Shown here piece by piece: positions 33,360 through 43,507 of a stretch of DNA of 64,000 nucleotides. This DNA comes from Steinernema hermaphroditum (lineage: Eukaryota; Nematoda; Chromadorea; Rhabditida; Steinernematidae), in contig CM059621.1 of the NCBI GenBank assembly GCA_030435675.1, forward strand, positions 434,001 through 498,000. The letters are read 5' to 3'. Every line of letters starts with the position of its first letter. Positions within the stretch are counted from its first letter, which is position 1. The translations under genes and the position numbers were made by a program. Below the pieces are notes generated by a model. That model was not told the DNA's origin, searched no databases, and saw only the letters and a program-made list of their open reading frames with translations.

Positions 33360-34748
33360 ATGGTTTCTCGCATCGTTTACACCAGAAGATTCATCGTCGA
33401 AGCCCAGAAGACCGTTAGAACTGAACACATCTCCCCTCAGTTTCTTGGAGAATTGATGGAGCTGGGCCTTTTCCCAAGAAATAACCTCAAGAAGAATGAT
33501 AGCCAGCCCTCCCATAACAAGACTCGTCAAAGAGAACCCAGAAATCAACGTTCCTCCAACATCCACTTTGATGGTAATGGCCGGGTTCGCCAGAACGCGC
33601 AGAGAAGGGATCAAGAAGCTGCTAGATCGACCACTCAGCGACCTCAGAACATGGAGTCATCAAAGGGACAACGGAAACAGACGCCCCCAAAGTCCTTCTT
33701 TCCTCGAAATGATCGCCAAGAAATGCCGAAGAAGGAAGAATCAACGAAGACAGAAGAACCGGTCGTCCTCCACAGGGCGAAGAACGCATGGAAGCCCCGC
33801 GGAAAGACCTTCGACCCCGTGGCCGCTAAGACGAAGGAGATGAGAGGTCTTCTGAACAAGATCACCCCGACCACCTTCGAGGAGCTCGCCGAGAAGTTCC
33901 TCGAAGCGGAGATCTTCAGAGACGCGGCCGTTCTGCCGGCGGTCGTCGACGTCATCTTCGACAAGGCCGTCGAGGAGCCCACCTTCTGCGCCCTCTACAG
34001 TGACCTCTGCGCCCGTCAGGTCCATAAAGAGAAGGAGGCCTCTCCCCCCTCTAAATATTTCTTCGACAGCGTTCTCTCCCGCTGTCAGAAAACGTTCCAG
34101 GGAGACGTTTCCCTCAAAGAGAAGACGGTCGAGTTGAGCAAGGAGATCTCCACAGAAGAGGACTCTAAAGCCAAGGCTCTCCTCCAAGGGAAACTCGAAG
34201 AGCTCCAGAAGAAGGAGCGCCGCCGCGTCATTGGAAACATCGGACTCATCGCGCAGCTCTACAGACACGGACTCGTGAACCTGTGGCTCGTCAACGTCTG
34301 CATCGTCACCATTCTGAAGACGAACCTGGAGGCCGAAGGCGGCGACGAAGCGGCGATCGAGTGCGCCATCAAGATGATCACCCAGGTGGGGAAGAACTGG
34401 GACCGACAGAGACGGGCCGAGCGGGAGAAGAAGAAGCTCCCTGCTGGGGAGAAGACCCAAACGGAGAAGGATCTCAACCTGAGTGGGTTCGTGGCCTATC
34501 TCCAGCAGCAGTCTGCCTCCTTCTCCAGCAGGATTCGCTTCGCCGTCGTCGACCTCGTGGACCTCCAGAAGAACGCCTGGGAGCCGAGGAAGTCGCAGGC
34601 GGGGAAGGGGCCCAAGAAGATCGAGGAGCTCAGGGAAGAGGTCCAGAAGGAGAGACAGAAGAACGAATTGGAGAGGGAGAAATTCGAGAAAGGTCTGCAG
34701 AAGAAGAAGGGCGCCAGGGTCCCGAAACGATCTAATCGTCGCATTTAA
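33360..34748 (+). CDS. Compact intronless eIF4G-like protein (MIF4G domain), cassette copy 1
   Basis: A single exon of 462 residues. Near the N-terminus YTRRFIV fits the eIF4E-binding pattern Y-X4-L-phi, with Ile in the Leu position; compare YDREFLL in mammalian eIF4G. A basic linker is followed by KNAWKPRGKTFDP and a MIF4G domain (about 145-400). MIF4G landmarks are LLNKITPTTFEELAEKF, VIFDKAVEEPTFCALYSDLC, RRRVIGNIGLIAQLY and SSRIRFAVVDLVDLQ, then GPKKIEELREEV. The tail is charged coiled coil. In eIF4G this domain binds eIF4A and eIF3. The MA3 and C-terminal regions are absent. Complete lack of introns suggests a retrogene. It converges with the F-box-like gene 75 bases downstream. The ATG at 33360 is the first; the second copy at 62903-64000 is nearly identical. 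Confidence 0.8.
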   Translation: MVSRIVYTRRFIVEAQKTVRTEHISPQFLGELMELGLFPRNNLKKNDSQPSHNKTRQREPRNQRSSNIHFDGNGRVRQNAQRRDQEAARSTTQRPQNMESSKGQRKQTPPKSFFPRNDRQEMPKKEESTKTEEPVVLHRAKNAWKPRGKTFDPVAAKTKEMRGLLNKITPTTFEELAEKFLEAEIFRDAAVLPAVVDVIFDKAVEEPTFCALYSDLCARQVHKEKEASPPSKYFFDSVLSRCQKTFQGDVSLKEKTVELSKEISTEEDSKAKALLQGKLEELQKKERRRVIGNIGLIAQLYRHGLVNLWLVNVCIVTILKTNLEAEGGDEAAIECAIKMITQVGKNWDRQRRAEREKKKLPAGEKTQTEKDLNLSGFVAYLQQQSASFSSRIRFAVVDLVDLQKNAWEPRKSQAGKGPKKIEELREEVQKERQKNELEREKFEKGLQKKKGARVPKRSNRRI

Positions 34749-34823
34749 ATGTTCTCGTGGTTGTGGAATAAAAGATTTACTAAATTGAATGAGTGAGGTC
34801 ACATAGAATACGGTGGGAAGGAG

Positions 34824-35762
34824 CTACAAAGCAGAATGGAGTTCTTTGGCCCAAAGGCCAAAAGCCTGGAACCCAGCGGGCATGACTCTTATGACCAGAG
34901 AGTCGCCAAAAACGTCTTGGCGACACACGGCAAAGATCTTCCTTCCATTGACATACCACAGATACTGATGCTGATCAGAAGTGAGCTGCAGCTCCCTCCT
35001 GTAACTCTCAAAGTGTTTTTCACAAAAACTCATTTGGCACTTAACGAAAAGTGTGACATTACTGTGGCTAGAGGACTCCTTCTCAAAAAGGGAATCGAAA
35101 AATCGGAAATCGAAGGAGATCCCACTCTGTTGGGTGTTGAGACGAAATCGGAAGTAGTTAGACAAGAGGATATAGCGCTCTAGATCGGCCTGAGTGGATT
35201 GGGGCCAGTCACCCTCCAAGTGGATGTCACTAGGGGCATGAGACGTCAGACTGTGGCGCAGGAAGTCTTCGCAGACGGGACCGAAATGTGACAAACTGAT
35301 GATGGAGAACATGTGCTTGGAGAGGAGGATCTTCTCGAGGAAAGGGAGACATTCCCGACATTTCATGCAGATGCTTTTTTCTCCCGGAGACAGATGGCAC
35401 AACACGAAATGGACCTGCTGTAAGACGTTCTCTGTTGTGGCGGGACCACTCCAGTCCACTCCGCCTGAGGCGTCTTGGCCGTAGAAGTGGATCGATGTGA
35501 AGCGGATGTATCGAAGATCCATCTGCTTCAGAGCTTCCAAACCGAAATATTCGACGTGGGTGGCGGCAGCAGGACCATAAGCGTAGTTCCACTGGCCCGC
35601 CACAGGAGCAGGTTTCAAGCAGAATTTCAGATCGGCACGCTTGGTGATGTGGGTCTGAATGAGAGATGGCCATCGGTGGGCGACCTTCTGGAGGGATCGG
35701 AGGGTGGAGAGGGAAAGACAGGCAGCCACGGAGTCGTAGAATTCTCGGGGAACGGAGTTCAT
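34824..35762 (-). CDS. F-box-like protein, cassette copy 1
   Basis: Intronless, 312 residues from MNSVPREFYDSV; the frame stays open 36 codons further up to an ATG at 35870. The first 45 residues (SVPREFYDSVAACLSL, then a Leu-rich stretch to HRWPSLI) resemble an F-box, which would dock on Skp1 in an SCF ubiquitin ligase. The remaining 260 residues look like a substrate-binding region of the large nematode F-box-like families and contain SICMKCRECLPFLEK and HLEGDWPQSTQADLERYI. The F-box call rests on pattern only. It lies tail-to-tail with the eIF4G-like gene and head-to-head with the acidic gene (about 214-320 bases between starts). The copy at 61889-62827 differs by roughly a dozen residues. 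Confidence 0.6.
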   Translation of the reverse strand: MNSVPREFYDSVAACLSLSTLRSLQKVAHRWPSLIQTHITKRADLKFCLKPAPVAGQWNYAYGPAAATHVEYFGLEALKQMDLRYIRFTSIHFYGQDASGGVDWSGPATTENVLQQVHFVLCHLSPGEKSICMKCRECLPFLEKILLSKHMFSIISLSHFGPVCEDFLRHSLTSHAPSDIHLEGDWPQSTQADLERYILLSNYFRFRLNTQQSGISFDFRFFDSLFEKESSSHSNVTLFVKCQMSFCEKHFESYRRELQLTSDQHQYLWYVNGRKIFAVCRQDVFGDSLVIRVMPAGFQAFGLWAKELHSAL

Positions 35763-35939
35763 CGCGGGATCAATGAGTGAAACACAAAGCGATCGATCGA
35801 TCCGACGAGTGCACATCGTAAACAAGTCCCCCACTTTTCTGAGAGGGCGTATCTTAAAGAAGTGAAGCAAGTGAATTCAAAACGGCTGCATAATAACCGG
35901 CTGAGCAGCAGCCCTTTAGCTGTTCGATATGAGTGCTGG

Positions 35940-36083
35940 AACCGCGTCCGTGTACTGTCAAGATTCCAACTGCGGAGTCATCCAAAGCAATGCCATCCGT
36001 ACGCCCCTCAGGCATTACTTTGTGTGACTGTATAAGGCATATCCCCTCCGGCTCTTCACCAAAACAAATCAAATCACTCAACG
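35940..36083. promoter_or_regulatory. Shared divergent promoter of the F-box-like and acidic genes
   Basis: The segment contains GCAATGCC at about 35988 and GGCATTAC at about 36012 as an imperfect inverted pair. TGTATAAGGCATATCCCC follows, then the ATG at 36084. On the other strand GGCATTGCTTTGGATGACTC faces the F-box-like gene. It is repeated almost base for base in the second cassette (about 61568-61710). Confidence 0.5.
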
Positions 36084-36503
36084 ATGAATCCCTCAGCTGT
36101 TATCCTGGATGAACTCGAGATCGAAGCCCTCCACGACCAGTACCTCTTCGAGTGGCCAGCTGACACTCCCTGGCTCAAGTACTACCCCTTCGACTACGTC
36201 TACGTCCCGCCAAAGAACATGTACACCACGGAGGACTACTACAGAGATCTCCTTTTGGAAGAGGCTCAAGCTAAGGAGCAGTCAGTCGACACCTCCGAAA
36301 CTGGTGTATCCCGAAAACGCCGCCCAGAAGATGATGAAGCAGATGTTGATGAACACGCGGTTCAGTCCAAGAAGGTTAAGGTTGAAGAGCAGGAGCCCTG
36401 GACCGACGACGAGGCGGATGAGTCCGAAACGGAAACCATCTACCTCGATTCCGATGAGGACGAAGATGATGAGAGTGATTATGATGATGTGATTGTTCTC
36501 TAA
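36084..36503 (+). CDS. Small acidic nuclear-type protein, cassette copy 1
   Basis: A single exon of 139 residues starts MNPSAVILDELEIEALHDQY. The N-terminal half is aromatic-rich (WLKYYPFDYVYVPPK, EDYYRDLLLEEAQ). Then come basic SRKRR, KKVKVEE (a basic cluster overlapping a psi-K-x-E SUMO consensus) and a long Asp/Glu tail with DSDEDEDDES. There is no membrane segment. It probably works in the nucleus or as a histone- or RNA-protein-binding acidic chaperone, but that is composition only. Three copies occur in this window. AATAAA follows at about 36523, and the gene converges on the TTBK-like kinase (stop at 36582). Confidence 0.7.
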   Translation: MNPSAVILDELEIEALHDQYLFEWPADTPWLKYYPFDYVYVPPKNMYTTEDYYRDLLLEEAQAKEQSVDTSETGVSRKRRPEDDEADVDEHAVQSKKVKVEEQEPWTDDEADESETETIYLDSDEDEDDESDYDDVIVL

Positions 36504-36581
36504 GTGCCGTGAAAAGGGAATTGAATAAAAGAGAAACACGCACACATAATTTCACCGGTGGCGCCCAAATCACGAAAATAT

Positions 36582-38185
36582 TTATTCCTGGAGTTCCGCC
36601 GGCTTCACGTTCGTCCCATTATGTTTCCTCAGAAAGCGCCCAGTTGCCCTTGCAGTTTGATACTCAGGCTAAACAGCATTGATAATGCGGTGTCTATCCA
36701 TAAGAACTTACGAGTTCCCAGTCGAAGGGCATTTCAACATTGTCGATGTCGATCGATTCGTCCTTGCCAGCACTCTCGATCAGTTTCCGAATTCCTTCGT
36801 AGTCGGGAGTGTCGAATACTCCCAGCTTGTCGATCATATCCATGATCTCCACAAACTGCCAGTGACCCTTGTAGAACTCCGTCGGCTTCTTGAAGAACTC
36901 TTGCTTCAACTCGAACACTCTCTCACGCTCTGACTCGATCGCCCATGGCATATTGTCGGGTGCTATAATATCGAGAGACTGATAAAAATTTAAGTTAATG
37001 TTGAAAATCGTTGGATACTTACGGTATACAGCCACGATTCGAGGTCGTCCTTGCGCGTCTGTACCCCTCCGAGATGACTTATGCGAGGAGCATACAAAAG
37101 GGTTCCAATGAAGTCGTACTTCGACGCCATCGGCATCTTCGCTGGATCGCGGATCACTTTACAGACCATGCCCAAGTCCATGAGGAAGATGCGACGGTGT
37201 TGGTTTTGCTCACGCAGTCCAACCGAGTAGTTCGCCGTTTTGATATCTCTGTGCACAAAACCGAGCTTGTGCAGCTCCACTAGACCGTCGAACATTTGAG
37301 CGATGAGTCGTAGTGCTGAAGACCAACTAAACAAAACGATTTGCTGTTGAAGTTAATGGCGATCTTACGTGAGGTCAGTCTTCGTGGCAAGTTCTTCCAC
37401 GCAAGGGCCAACGAGAGACATCACAAAGTACTTCAGCTCGCCCACTGCGCCGGTTCCAAAAAATCCGAGAAGGTGCATCACGGCCTCGGGCGTCTTACTA
37501 CGCGCGCGCATCACGAAGTCATAAGCGCGGACCTCGATCTTCATGCGACTTGATATGCCCTCCTGTTTGTACTCTGTTTTCATGGCGTACTGCGCGTCAT
37601 TGGAGTCCTTCACAAGGTAGACATCTCCAAAACCGCCGGATCCAAGCATTTTCAAGACGGTCACTTGTAAGAACGACGCCGTAAGTGTAGTGCCTGCTTT
37701 GAGCTTGTTTTTCTCGTCGAGGAGGACTTGGTCCTTTGGTTTTACCTTCTTCGTGTGGTTCTCCTGAAATTAGAGCATTGCTATGATTTTCAAAGAGTTC
37801 AGATTCAGTACCGAAGTCCTTTCTTTCGATTTGTACTTAGAGCACTTCGACACATTATCGGACTTCTTCCTATCTGACTTCCGCTTGTTGTCATTCCTCT
37901 TGTCTAAAGCAACCATCAATTACAATGGAAAACTTTTCCTTCCAACTCACTGTCGACGATTCGCTTCCGTGCTCTCGACTTCGACCGATTGCTCTCTGCG
38001 TCCTTGCCAGAGCTCTCGCTGCGGCTCGCCTCGCTTCCACTTCCGCTCTCCCCCGATTTTCCGGAGTCGTCGGACTTCTTTCTCAGTTTCGATCGCTCCT
38101 CCTTCTTCCTCTTCTTCATCTTCTCCTTTCTTCGGTCCTTCGGCGACTCCGGAGATAATGTGGGGCGGCTCTTCCTCGTGCCCAT
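36582..38185 (-). CDS. Tau-tubulin-kinase-like (TTBKL/CK1 group) protein kinase
   Basis: Six exons (37951-38185, 37812-37903, 37369-37763, 37023-37326, 36712-36978, 36582-36668) with consistent phases give 459 residues. A Lys/Ser/Glu-rich disordered N-terminus (1-125) precedes a family hallmark, LKAGTTLTASFLQV. The kinase domain follows: glycine loop GSGGFGDVY (150-158), Lys171 in YAMKTE, catalytic loop HRDIKTANY (Asp268), and DLG (291-293) in place of DFG. The activation segment contains FIGTLLYAPRISH. Nematodes have a greatly expanded CK1/TTBKL set, often sperm-enriched, phosphorylating Ser/Thr. The last short exon ends with TAA followed at once by AATAAATA; without the final splice the protein would stop at 36687-36694. 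Confidence 0.8.
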
Positions 38186-38526
38186 AGTTCAGGCGGATTC
38201 GAGCAAATCCGCACCGATGGGTTGGGCGAACGCGTACGGAGTGACCGGCCTTCCCTCGCAACGACAAACGATGGAGTGAGAGAGAGAGCCTGTCTGGAGG
38301 GGAGAAACTGTCTGTGCATCTCTGTCTGCAAGTAACCACCGAGAAACATTGCTACGAAGTGAATGCGAACGAGACAGCAGACCAGCGCCATAAACGATCG
38401 TAGACAATGACAGGATCGTGGCGGGATCGGGATGAAAGATCGCATCAAAAGCCTTAAAAAAGCTGCTCTATTTTTAGAATTTACCGTTTCGTTTTGCACC
38501 AATGAAATGTACTTTGTGATGTACTT

Positions 38527-39702
38527 TAAAAGTATAGTCGAGTTCAAAAATCTTGTGCCCTTTTCGGCGTTTGGTCCTGACACGCCATTTTTGCACGTTC
38601 GCGGCGTGTGGTCGCGTCGTTCATAAGGCGAAATCGTGAATTTGGTGAATCGTCTGTAGTCTTCGCCGTTTTTCTCCACGGTTTCGTGCGTTTCTTGGAA
38701 AAGCGCAAGCATAGCCCTCTTCCTTAGTCAATTGCGCGTCGAACGAGCGCCGATTCACCGAAATTAGAGTTTTCCTCGCTGAGGAGTAGCATTTTTTCGA
38801 ACCGGCTACCAAGAATTTCCATCTTTTTGGCCTATTTTTGTGGATTTTCACGTTGTAATCGCATCCTATCCTGTCCTGTCCGTGCCCTACTCGTCTCGCG
38901 TGTTCTATTTACGCCAACGACTTTCATTACAACAAGATCAACAGTAAAAAATAACAACATAGCAAGTTAACAAGCAGTGAATACACTACTCTTCATCGAA
39001 CGAGTCAGAGCTGGCGTCGAAATCAAGGATACGGTAATCCACTCCAGCAAACGAGGAGCAGTGCAGGTCAAGATACTCGCGCTCCACTTTTACTGTGTGT
39101 TCAAAATAGTCGTGCTGGGCGGACTCTCAAGAACTCTTCCGTGGTACGGAGCATTGTCGAGAATCAAGCAAATTTTTTCGCTTCTCGCAAGAAGTTTGGG
39201 GATGACCTTCTCCAGCCACTCTTCGAAAACTTCCGCAGTCATCGATCGGTGTATTTTTATATTTATATTATATCTTATATCGGCATATTCTTAGTTTTCC
39301 ACATTAATATAGTTTGAATATACGCCCACGCGAGACGAGTAGGGCACGGACAGGACAGGATAGGATGCGATTACAACGTGAAAATCCACAAAAATAGGCC
39401 AAAAAGATGGAAATTCTTGGTAGCCGGTTCGAAAAAATGCTACTCCTCAGCGAGGAAAACTCTAATTTCGGTGAATCGGCGCTCGTTCGACGCGCAATTG
39501 ACTAAGGAAGAGGGCTATGCTTGCGCTTTTCCAAGAAACGCACGAAACCGTGGAGAAAAACGGCGAAGACTACAGACGATTCACCAAATTCACGATTTCG
39601 CCTTATGAACGACGCGACCACACGCAGCGAACGTGCAAAAATGGCGTGTCAGGACCAAACGCCGAAAAGGGCACAAGATTTTTGAACTCGACTATACTTT
39701 TA
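38527..39702. mobile_element. Palindromic Tc1/mariner-type element with 374-bp inverted arms
   Basis: Arms 38529-38902 and 39327-39700 are nearly perfect reverse complements. Each end begins AAAGTATAGTCGAGTTC and abuts a TA dinucleotide (38527-38528 and 39701-39702), the target of Tc1/mariner elements. The 424-base centre contains a fragment of DDE transposase on the minus strand. The long arms probably include transposon sequence captured by foldback. Confidence 0.75.
39090..39242 (-). pseudogene. Tc1/mariner-type transposase remnant
   Basis: Fifty codons starting MTAEVFEEWLEKVIPKL and containing CLILDNAPYHGR. These match the region around the second catalytic Asp (the DNAPYH motif) of Tc1-like DDE transposases. 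Upstream and downstream domains are missing and the frame shifts afterwards (KVEREYLDL in another frame), so it is inactive. Confidence 0.65.
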
Positions 39703-39884
39703 TGATTACTTTTCCAGTGACTGATTACTTTTCCACCTATTCGATGCCCGTCCCATCCCAGTTCCCCCCATAAGCAATGCCATCCGTAAAGGAAACCACC
39801 ATATGCCCTCAGGCATTGCTTTGTGTGAATATATAAGGCATATCCCCTCCGGCTCTTCACCAAAACAAATCAAATCACTCAACG

Positions 39885-40298
39885 ATGAATCCCTCAGCTG
39901 TTATCCTGGATGAACTCGAGATCGAAGCCCTCCACGACCAGTACCTCTTCGAGTGGCCAGCTGACACTCCCTGGCTCAAGTACTACCCCTTCGACTACGT
40001 CCCGCCAAAGAACATGTACACCACGGAGGACTACTACAGAGATCTCCTTTTGGAAGAGGCTCAAGCTAAGGAGCAGTCAGTCGACACCTCCGAAACTGGT
40101 GTATCCCGAAAACGCCGCCCAGAAGATGATGAAGCAGATGTTGATGAACACGCGGTTCAGTGCAAGAAGGTTAAGGTTGAAGAGCAGGAGCCCTGGACCG
40201 ACGACGAGGCGGATGAGTCCGAAACGGAAACCATCTACCTCGATTCCGATGAGGACGAAGATGATGAGAGTGGTGATGATGATGTGATTGTTCTCTAA
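39885..40298 (+). CDS. Small acidic nuclear-type protein, third copy
   Basis: A 137-residue single-exon paralogue of the gene at 36084. It is almost identical but lacks two residues (YPFDYVPPK against YPFDYVYVPPK) and has small changes such as QCKKVKVEE and ESGDDD. It carries its own copy of the GGCATTGCTT/TATAAGG promoter (about 39800-39845) and 3' AATAAA. No F-box-like or eIF4G-like partner accompanies it. The copied segment runs from about 39775 to 40333, immediately after the palindromic element. Confidence 0.7.
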   Translation: MNPSAVILDELEIEALHDQYLFEWPADTPWLKYYPFDYVPPKNMYTTEDYYRDLLLEEAQAKEQSVDTSETGVSRKRRPEDDEADVDEHAVQCKKVKVEEQEPWTDDEADESETETIYLDSDEDEDDESGDDDVIVL

Positions 40299-40333
40299 GT
40301 GCCGTGCAAAGGGAATTGAATAAAAGAGAAACA

Positions 40334-41184
40334 TGCAGATTGTTTATCAACACTGAACTCACTGGCGGAAACTGTGAGGAAAGGGGAACGGAAGTTTTGA
40401 AAAGATATGTCTAGGAGCCTGTGTTTCCTAACTTATCCAATTCAAACCTAGAATTTGGCTCTATCTCCCAAGACTGTCCCCCTTCACCTCTTTCTTTCCC
40501 CCCCCCCTTTTTTTTTGAATAATGCGCGGGAGGGCCGGCCCTAACATTTGGAAGGGTAAGGAGGCGGGCCTCACGTTGCGTGTCAGCGGGCACCTTCTCA
40601 GTCGCGGGCATCTTTGTTTCAAGCGCTCTGTTTTGGCAGTGCTCTACGATTTATGCCAAGATAGGACAGTTTCCAGCCAGTCAAGGCCACAATATTGTTG
40701 GGTGGATCTACAGTCCTAGTTTCTTAGCAACTCAATTCATCCTGCTTCTTTTGGCACCTCCTGTTCCCATGGTATCATTGCTCTCTCGCCTCCAAGCGTG
40801 TCCTTATTATGCCCTTTTCCGCTTGGAACGTGTCTGTTCCTCCGCTCGGCCCATAATCTCTCCATTCGCTCGTCTGCACGAGTGCGCGGCGCCGCCAGAC
40901 GATGATTCAGAACGCCAGACGCGCGCATAATCAAAATAAGTGCACAGTGACTGTGCCGCAATCCAGAGGCGTTTTGCAGTTTTAGTTCACGTAGAAATGA
41001 CCATATTAGGCCATGTGTGGACAGCTCATCCCTTAGCGCCAGCTGCTGTTCACACATCACGACCCTTCTCCCGTCATGCAACCTCAAAGCGCACCATTTT
41101 CTCGCTTTATCTTTCGCGCCGCGGCCGTCGCTCGGGCACCACAAGCGCGCCGCTATAAAATAAAAGTGCATTTTCGGTTCAGCC
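40334..41184. other. Intergenic, promoter of the SET gene
   Basis: Contains a C/T homopolymer tract (about 40497-40516) and GC-rich sequence near 41100-41150. Open frames here look accidental. Confidence 0.4.
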
Positions 41185-42612
41185 ATGTCAGAGAAGAAGG
41201 ATCGTCGCAAACGATCGCCTTCTATCATCACCTTGAGCTCTGACTCGTCCAGATTCTCGACTCCGTCTCCAGGCCCGTCGAAAGCAAGACAGCCGACCCC
41301 GACGGAGAACGGCGGCGACGGTGACGACGATGGTGACCTTATCAACGCGATCGACCATACCATTCATAAGGAGGCGTTTGAAAGTGCACCCAATTGCGAC
41401 AAACCTTATTTTATCGAGTTAATATCGCAACCTTTTAAAGTTATAAATCATTGGGTAATTTAGAGATATCGCCGAGGAAAATTCGGATATTCCGGTTCAA
41501 GTGCTAAACGCGATCGACGACATGGATTACGGATCCGAAGTCTTTGTATACTCTGCCTCGAACGTTTATCGGGGTGGAGTCTCAGACACTACATCACTGG
41601 TAAGTGGCCCCATACTAGAACCATCCTCGAAATAGTCATCATATTTTTAGCCCTTCTGCAAGTGCAAAGGTCGCTGCAGGCCAAGAACCTGCTCTTGCAT
41701 AAAGGCCAGCTCAATCAAGCTTCACGTAAGCCCTAAACTTCAAAGTTCATCTCATGTACTGTACCAAATTTAGAATGGCAAGATCGACCCTTGCCAAGAG
41801 AAGGTCGACTTCTATGAGCATGTGCTCTATGAATGCTGTGAAGACTGTGCATGCAAGGGTCAGTGCAGGAACACCTTCTCTACTAAGTCGATGCCCTATC
41901 GATACCAGCTGTTCCGTCGACGAAACGTCGGATTCGGATGTCGCACTTTGGACGATATCAAGAAGGGGTCCTTTGTGTGCGAGTTCATCGGCGAAGTGAT
42001 GCCAAAACGTATGGCCACTGAACGCTCAATACAGAGCTTCATGTACACCAGTCATCATCACCCTACTAATGTAAAAGAGGTTCATGAAAGCTCCTTAAAT
42101 CTGCCTATTTCTAGAGTGACCTGGACACCGTCGTCGACCCCTACTTCTACGGCAACTGCTCCCGTTTCTTCAATCACTCCTGCAACGAGAACCTCCTGCC
42201 GTTCCGATTTTTTCGCGAGTTACGTCAACGCAACAGGCCCCACATTGGCTTCTTCGCCAAGCACGACATAGAAAGGAACACGGAGCTGACCATCGACTAC
42301 GGTACCGACTGGTGGGAGATGAACGTCAGAAACAGGACGATCGAGTACTGTTGTTGTGACGCGGAGTTCTGCGTCAGTCCTACGCCCGATCGCCGGCAGA
42401 TCAGTGAAAAGGAGATGGAAGCTGGCAATGAGCGGCTGGAGGAGGAGCTTAAGTGGTTGAGGAAGCATCTGGCGCAGCTCAAGATGAAGCTTCGGAAGAA
42501 AAGGGCGGCGGAAAAGGCGAAGAACAACGCGGAGAAAGAACGATCGAAGAAGGCGACGATGACCGGTCCGTTGAGACGCAGTTCTAGGAATGCCGACAAG
42601 AATCTGCAATGA
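41185..42612 (+). CDS. SET-domain histone lysine methyltransferase, SUV39/G9a type
   Basis: Five exons (41185-41417, 41464-41599, 41651-41725, 41774-42042, 42117-42612) give 402 residues. A disordered Ser/Pro/Asp N-terminus precedes DIAEENSDIPVQVLNAIDD, the usual entry to a pre-SET domain. Zinc cysteines follow (CKCKGRCRPRTCSC, then CCEDCACKGQC). The SET domain contains VGFGCRTLDDIKKGSFVCEF, GNCSRFFNHSC (Asn257-Cys260) and ELTIDYG, and a post-SET CCCDAEFC. This arrangement is typical of enzymes that methylate histone H3 Lys9 in chromatin. The stretch between the GEV motif and FIDLD is about 15-20 residues shorter than usual. The C-terminus is a coiled coil (ERLEEELKWLRKHLAQLKM) with a basic end. 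The first donor (GA/gttaat) is weak but gives the correct phase and a 46-base intron. Confidence 0.8.
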
Positions 42613-43507
42613 CATTACCGTAGTCATCACTGAAACGTATCCGATTTTGACCATTTTTATTGTTGTTTCATTTATTCAATCTGTCGAGGTAGACCCATGT
42701 CTTTAGCACTTGGGTATACCAGCCATGCCTTTCTGCACATCCGGACAGCCCTTTCTATAACCGTGTCATTGCATAGTGCCTCGAAACATATCGGATTTTG
42801 ACCTTTTTTGACCGCCCCTTCGCCCAATATATGCGTGTCATTATGTCACTGTGTGCCTAAAAAGTAAAAGAATGGTCGTTTTTCTCCCTGTGTCAACCCA
42901 ATATCGTAACTCAAAAGGAGCCGTTTTCAGCTGTCATTCCATTCGATTTCAAAAATAGCCTTGTGCTTAAATGTTTAACACATAGACGCCTAGTAAAACA
43001 ATGGCCACCCAGGCAGAATTCGATATTCATCAAACCCTCGAAATTCGTCACTTCCTTTCAACACGCACCAGCCACTTAGACGAATGCAAAGAAATGGCCG
43101 AGTAGCGGCCGGTCAGCGAATGTTTGTTTTCGCGTTGGAGGGAAGTGCTTGCAGCCGTCGCCGCATGAGAATTGTAATACGCTCGACAAACAGCGACGGC
43201 AAGAAGTTGGCCTCGTGCCCGTCGGCTGGTTTCGCTGCCCCTTTCGTCACACTTTTGTATTTGTTTTTGTGCTCCAAAATTGATTTATTCGAATGTGTTT
43301 ATGTGACATACAATTAGCAACACTTAGATTTTCTCCTTTGTTCCTCGGCGGTTACTGTAGGTTGTGTTCTTAAGCCGTTTTCGTACTGGCCGGCGCGTTC
43401 GAGGGGTAGAATCTGGAAGATAGGAGTACTGCACTCGAGGATATGTGAGAATGAGGAGATGGATAAGGGTGGAATGAAAGTTTATGTAGGGAAATAAAAA
43501 AAGGTGT
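42613..43507. other. Intergenic between convergent SET and Rab genes
   Basis: Two short direct repeats (GAAACGTATCCGATTTTGAC near 42631 and a close copy near 42783). No gene seen; presumably the two 3' UTRs lie here. Confidence 0.4.

Larger units (their letters stand above)
33286..36545. repeat. Three-gene cassette, left arm of a large inverted repeat
   Basis: This block (eIF4G-like, F-box-like, acidic gene, all intronless) recurs inverted at about 61100-64000 with the same order, spacing and near-identical coding sequence. The arms enclose about 24.6 kb. The outer border of the second arm is outside the window. Confidence 0.85.
38186..39884. other. Intergenic dominated by a palindromic transposon
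   Basis: Holds the kinase promoter and the Tc1/mariner-type palindrome (38527-39702). From about 39775 it holds the truncated promoter copy of the third acidic gene, with GCAATGCC, GGCATTGCTT and ATATATAAGG before the ATG at 39885. Confidence 0.5.

Noticed and set aside
33741..34802. Open frame of 353 codons antisense to the eIF4G-like gene (also 62849-63910)
   Set aside because: It is the mirror of a GC-biased, charged coding sequence; the sense frame has an unmistakable MIF4G domain, while the antisense one is Leu/Glu repetitive.
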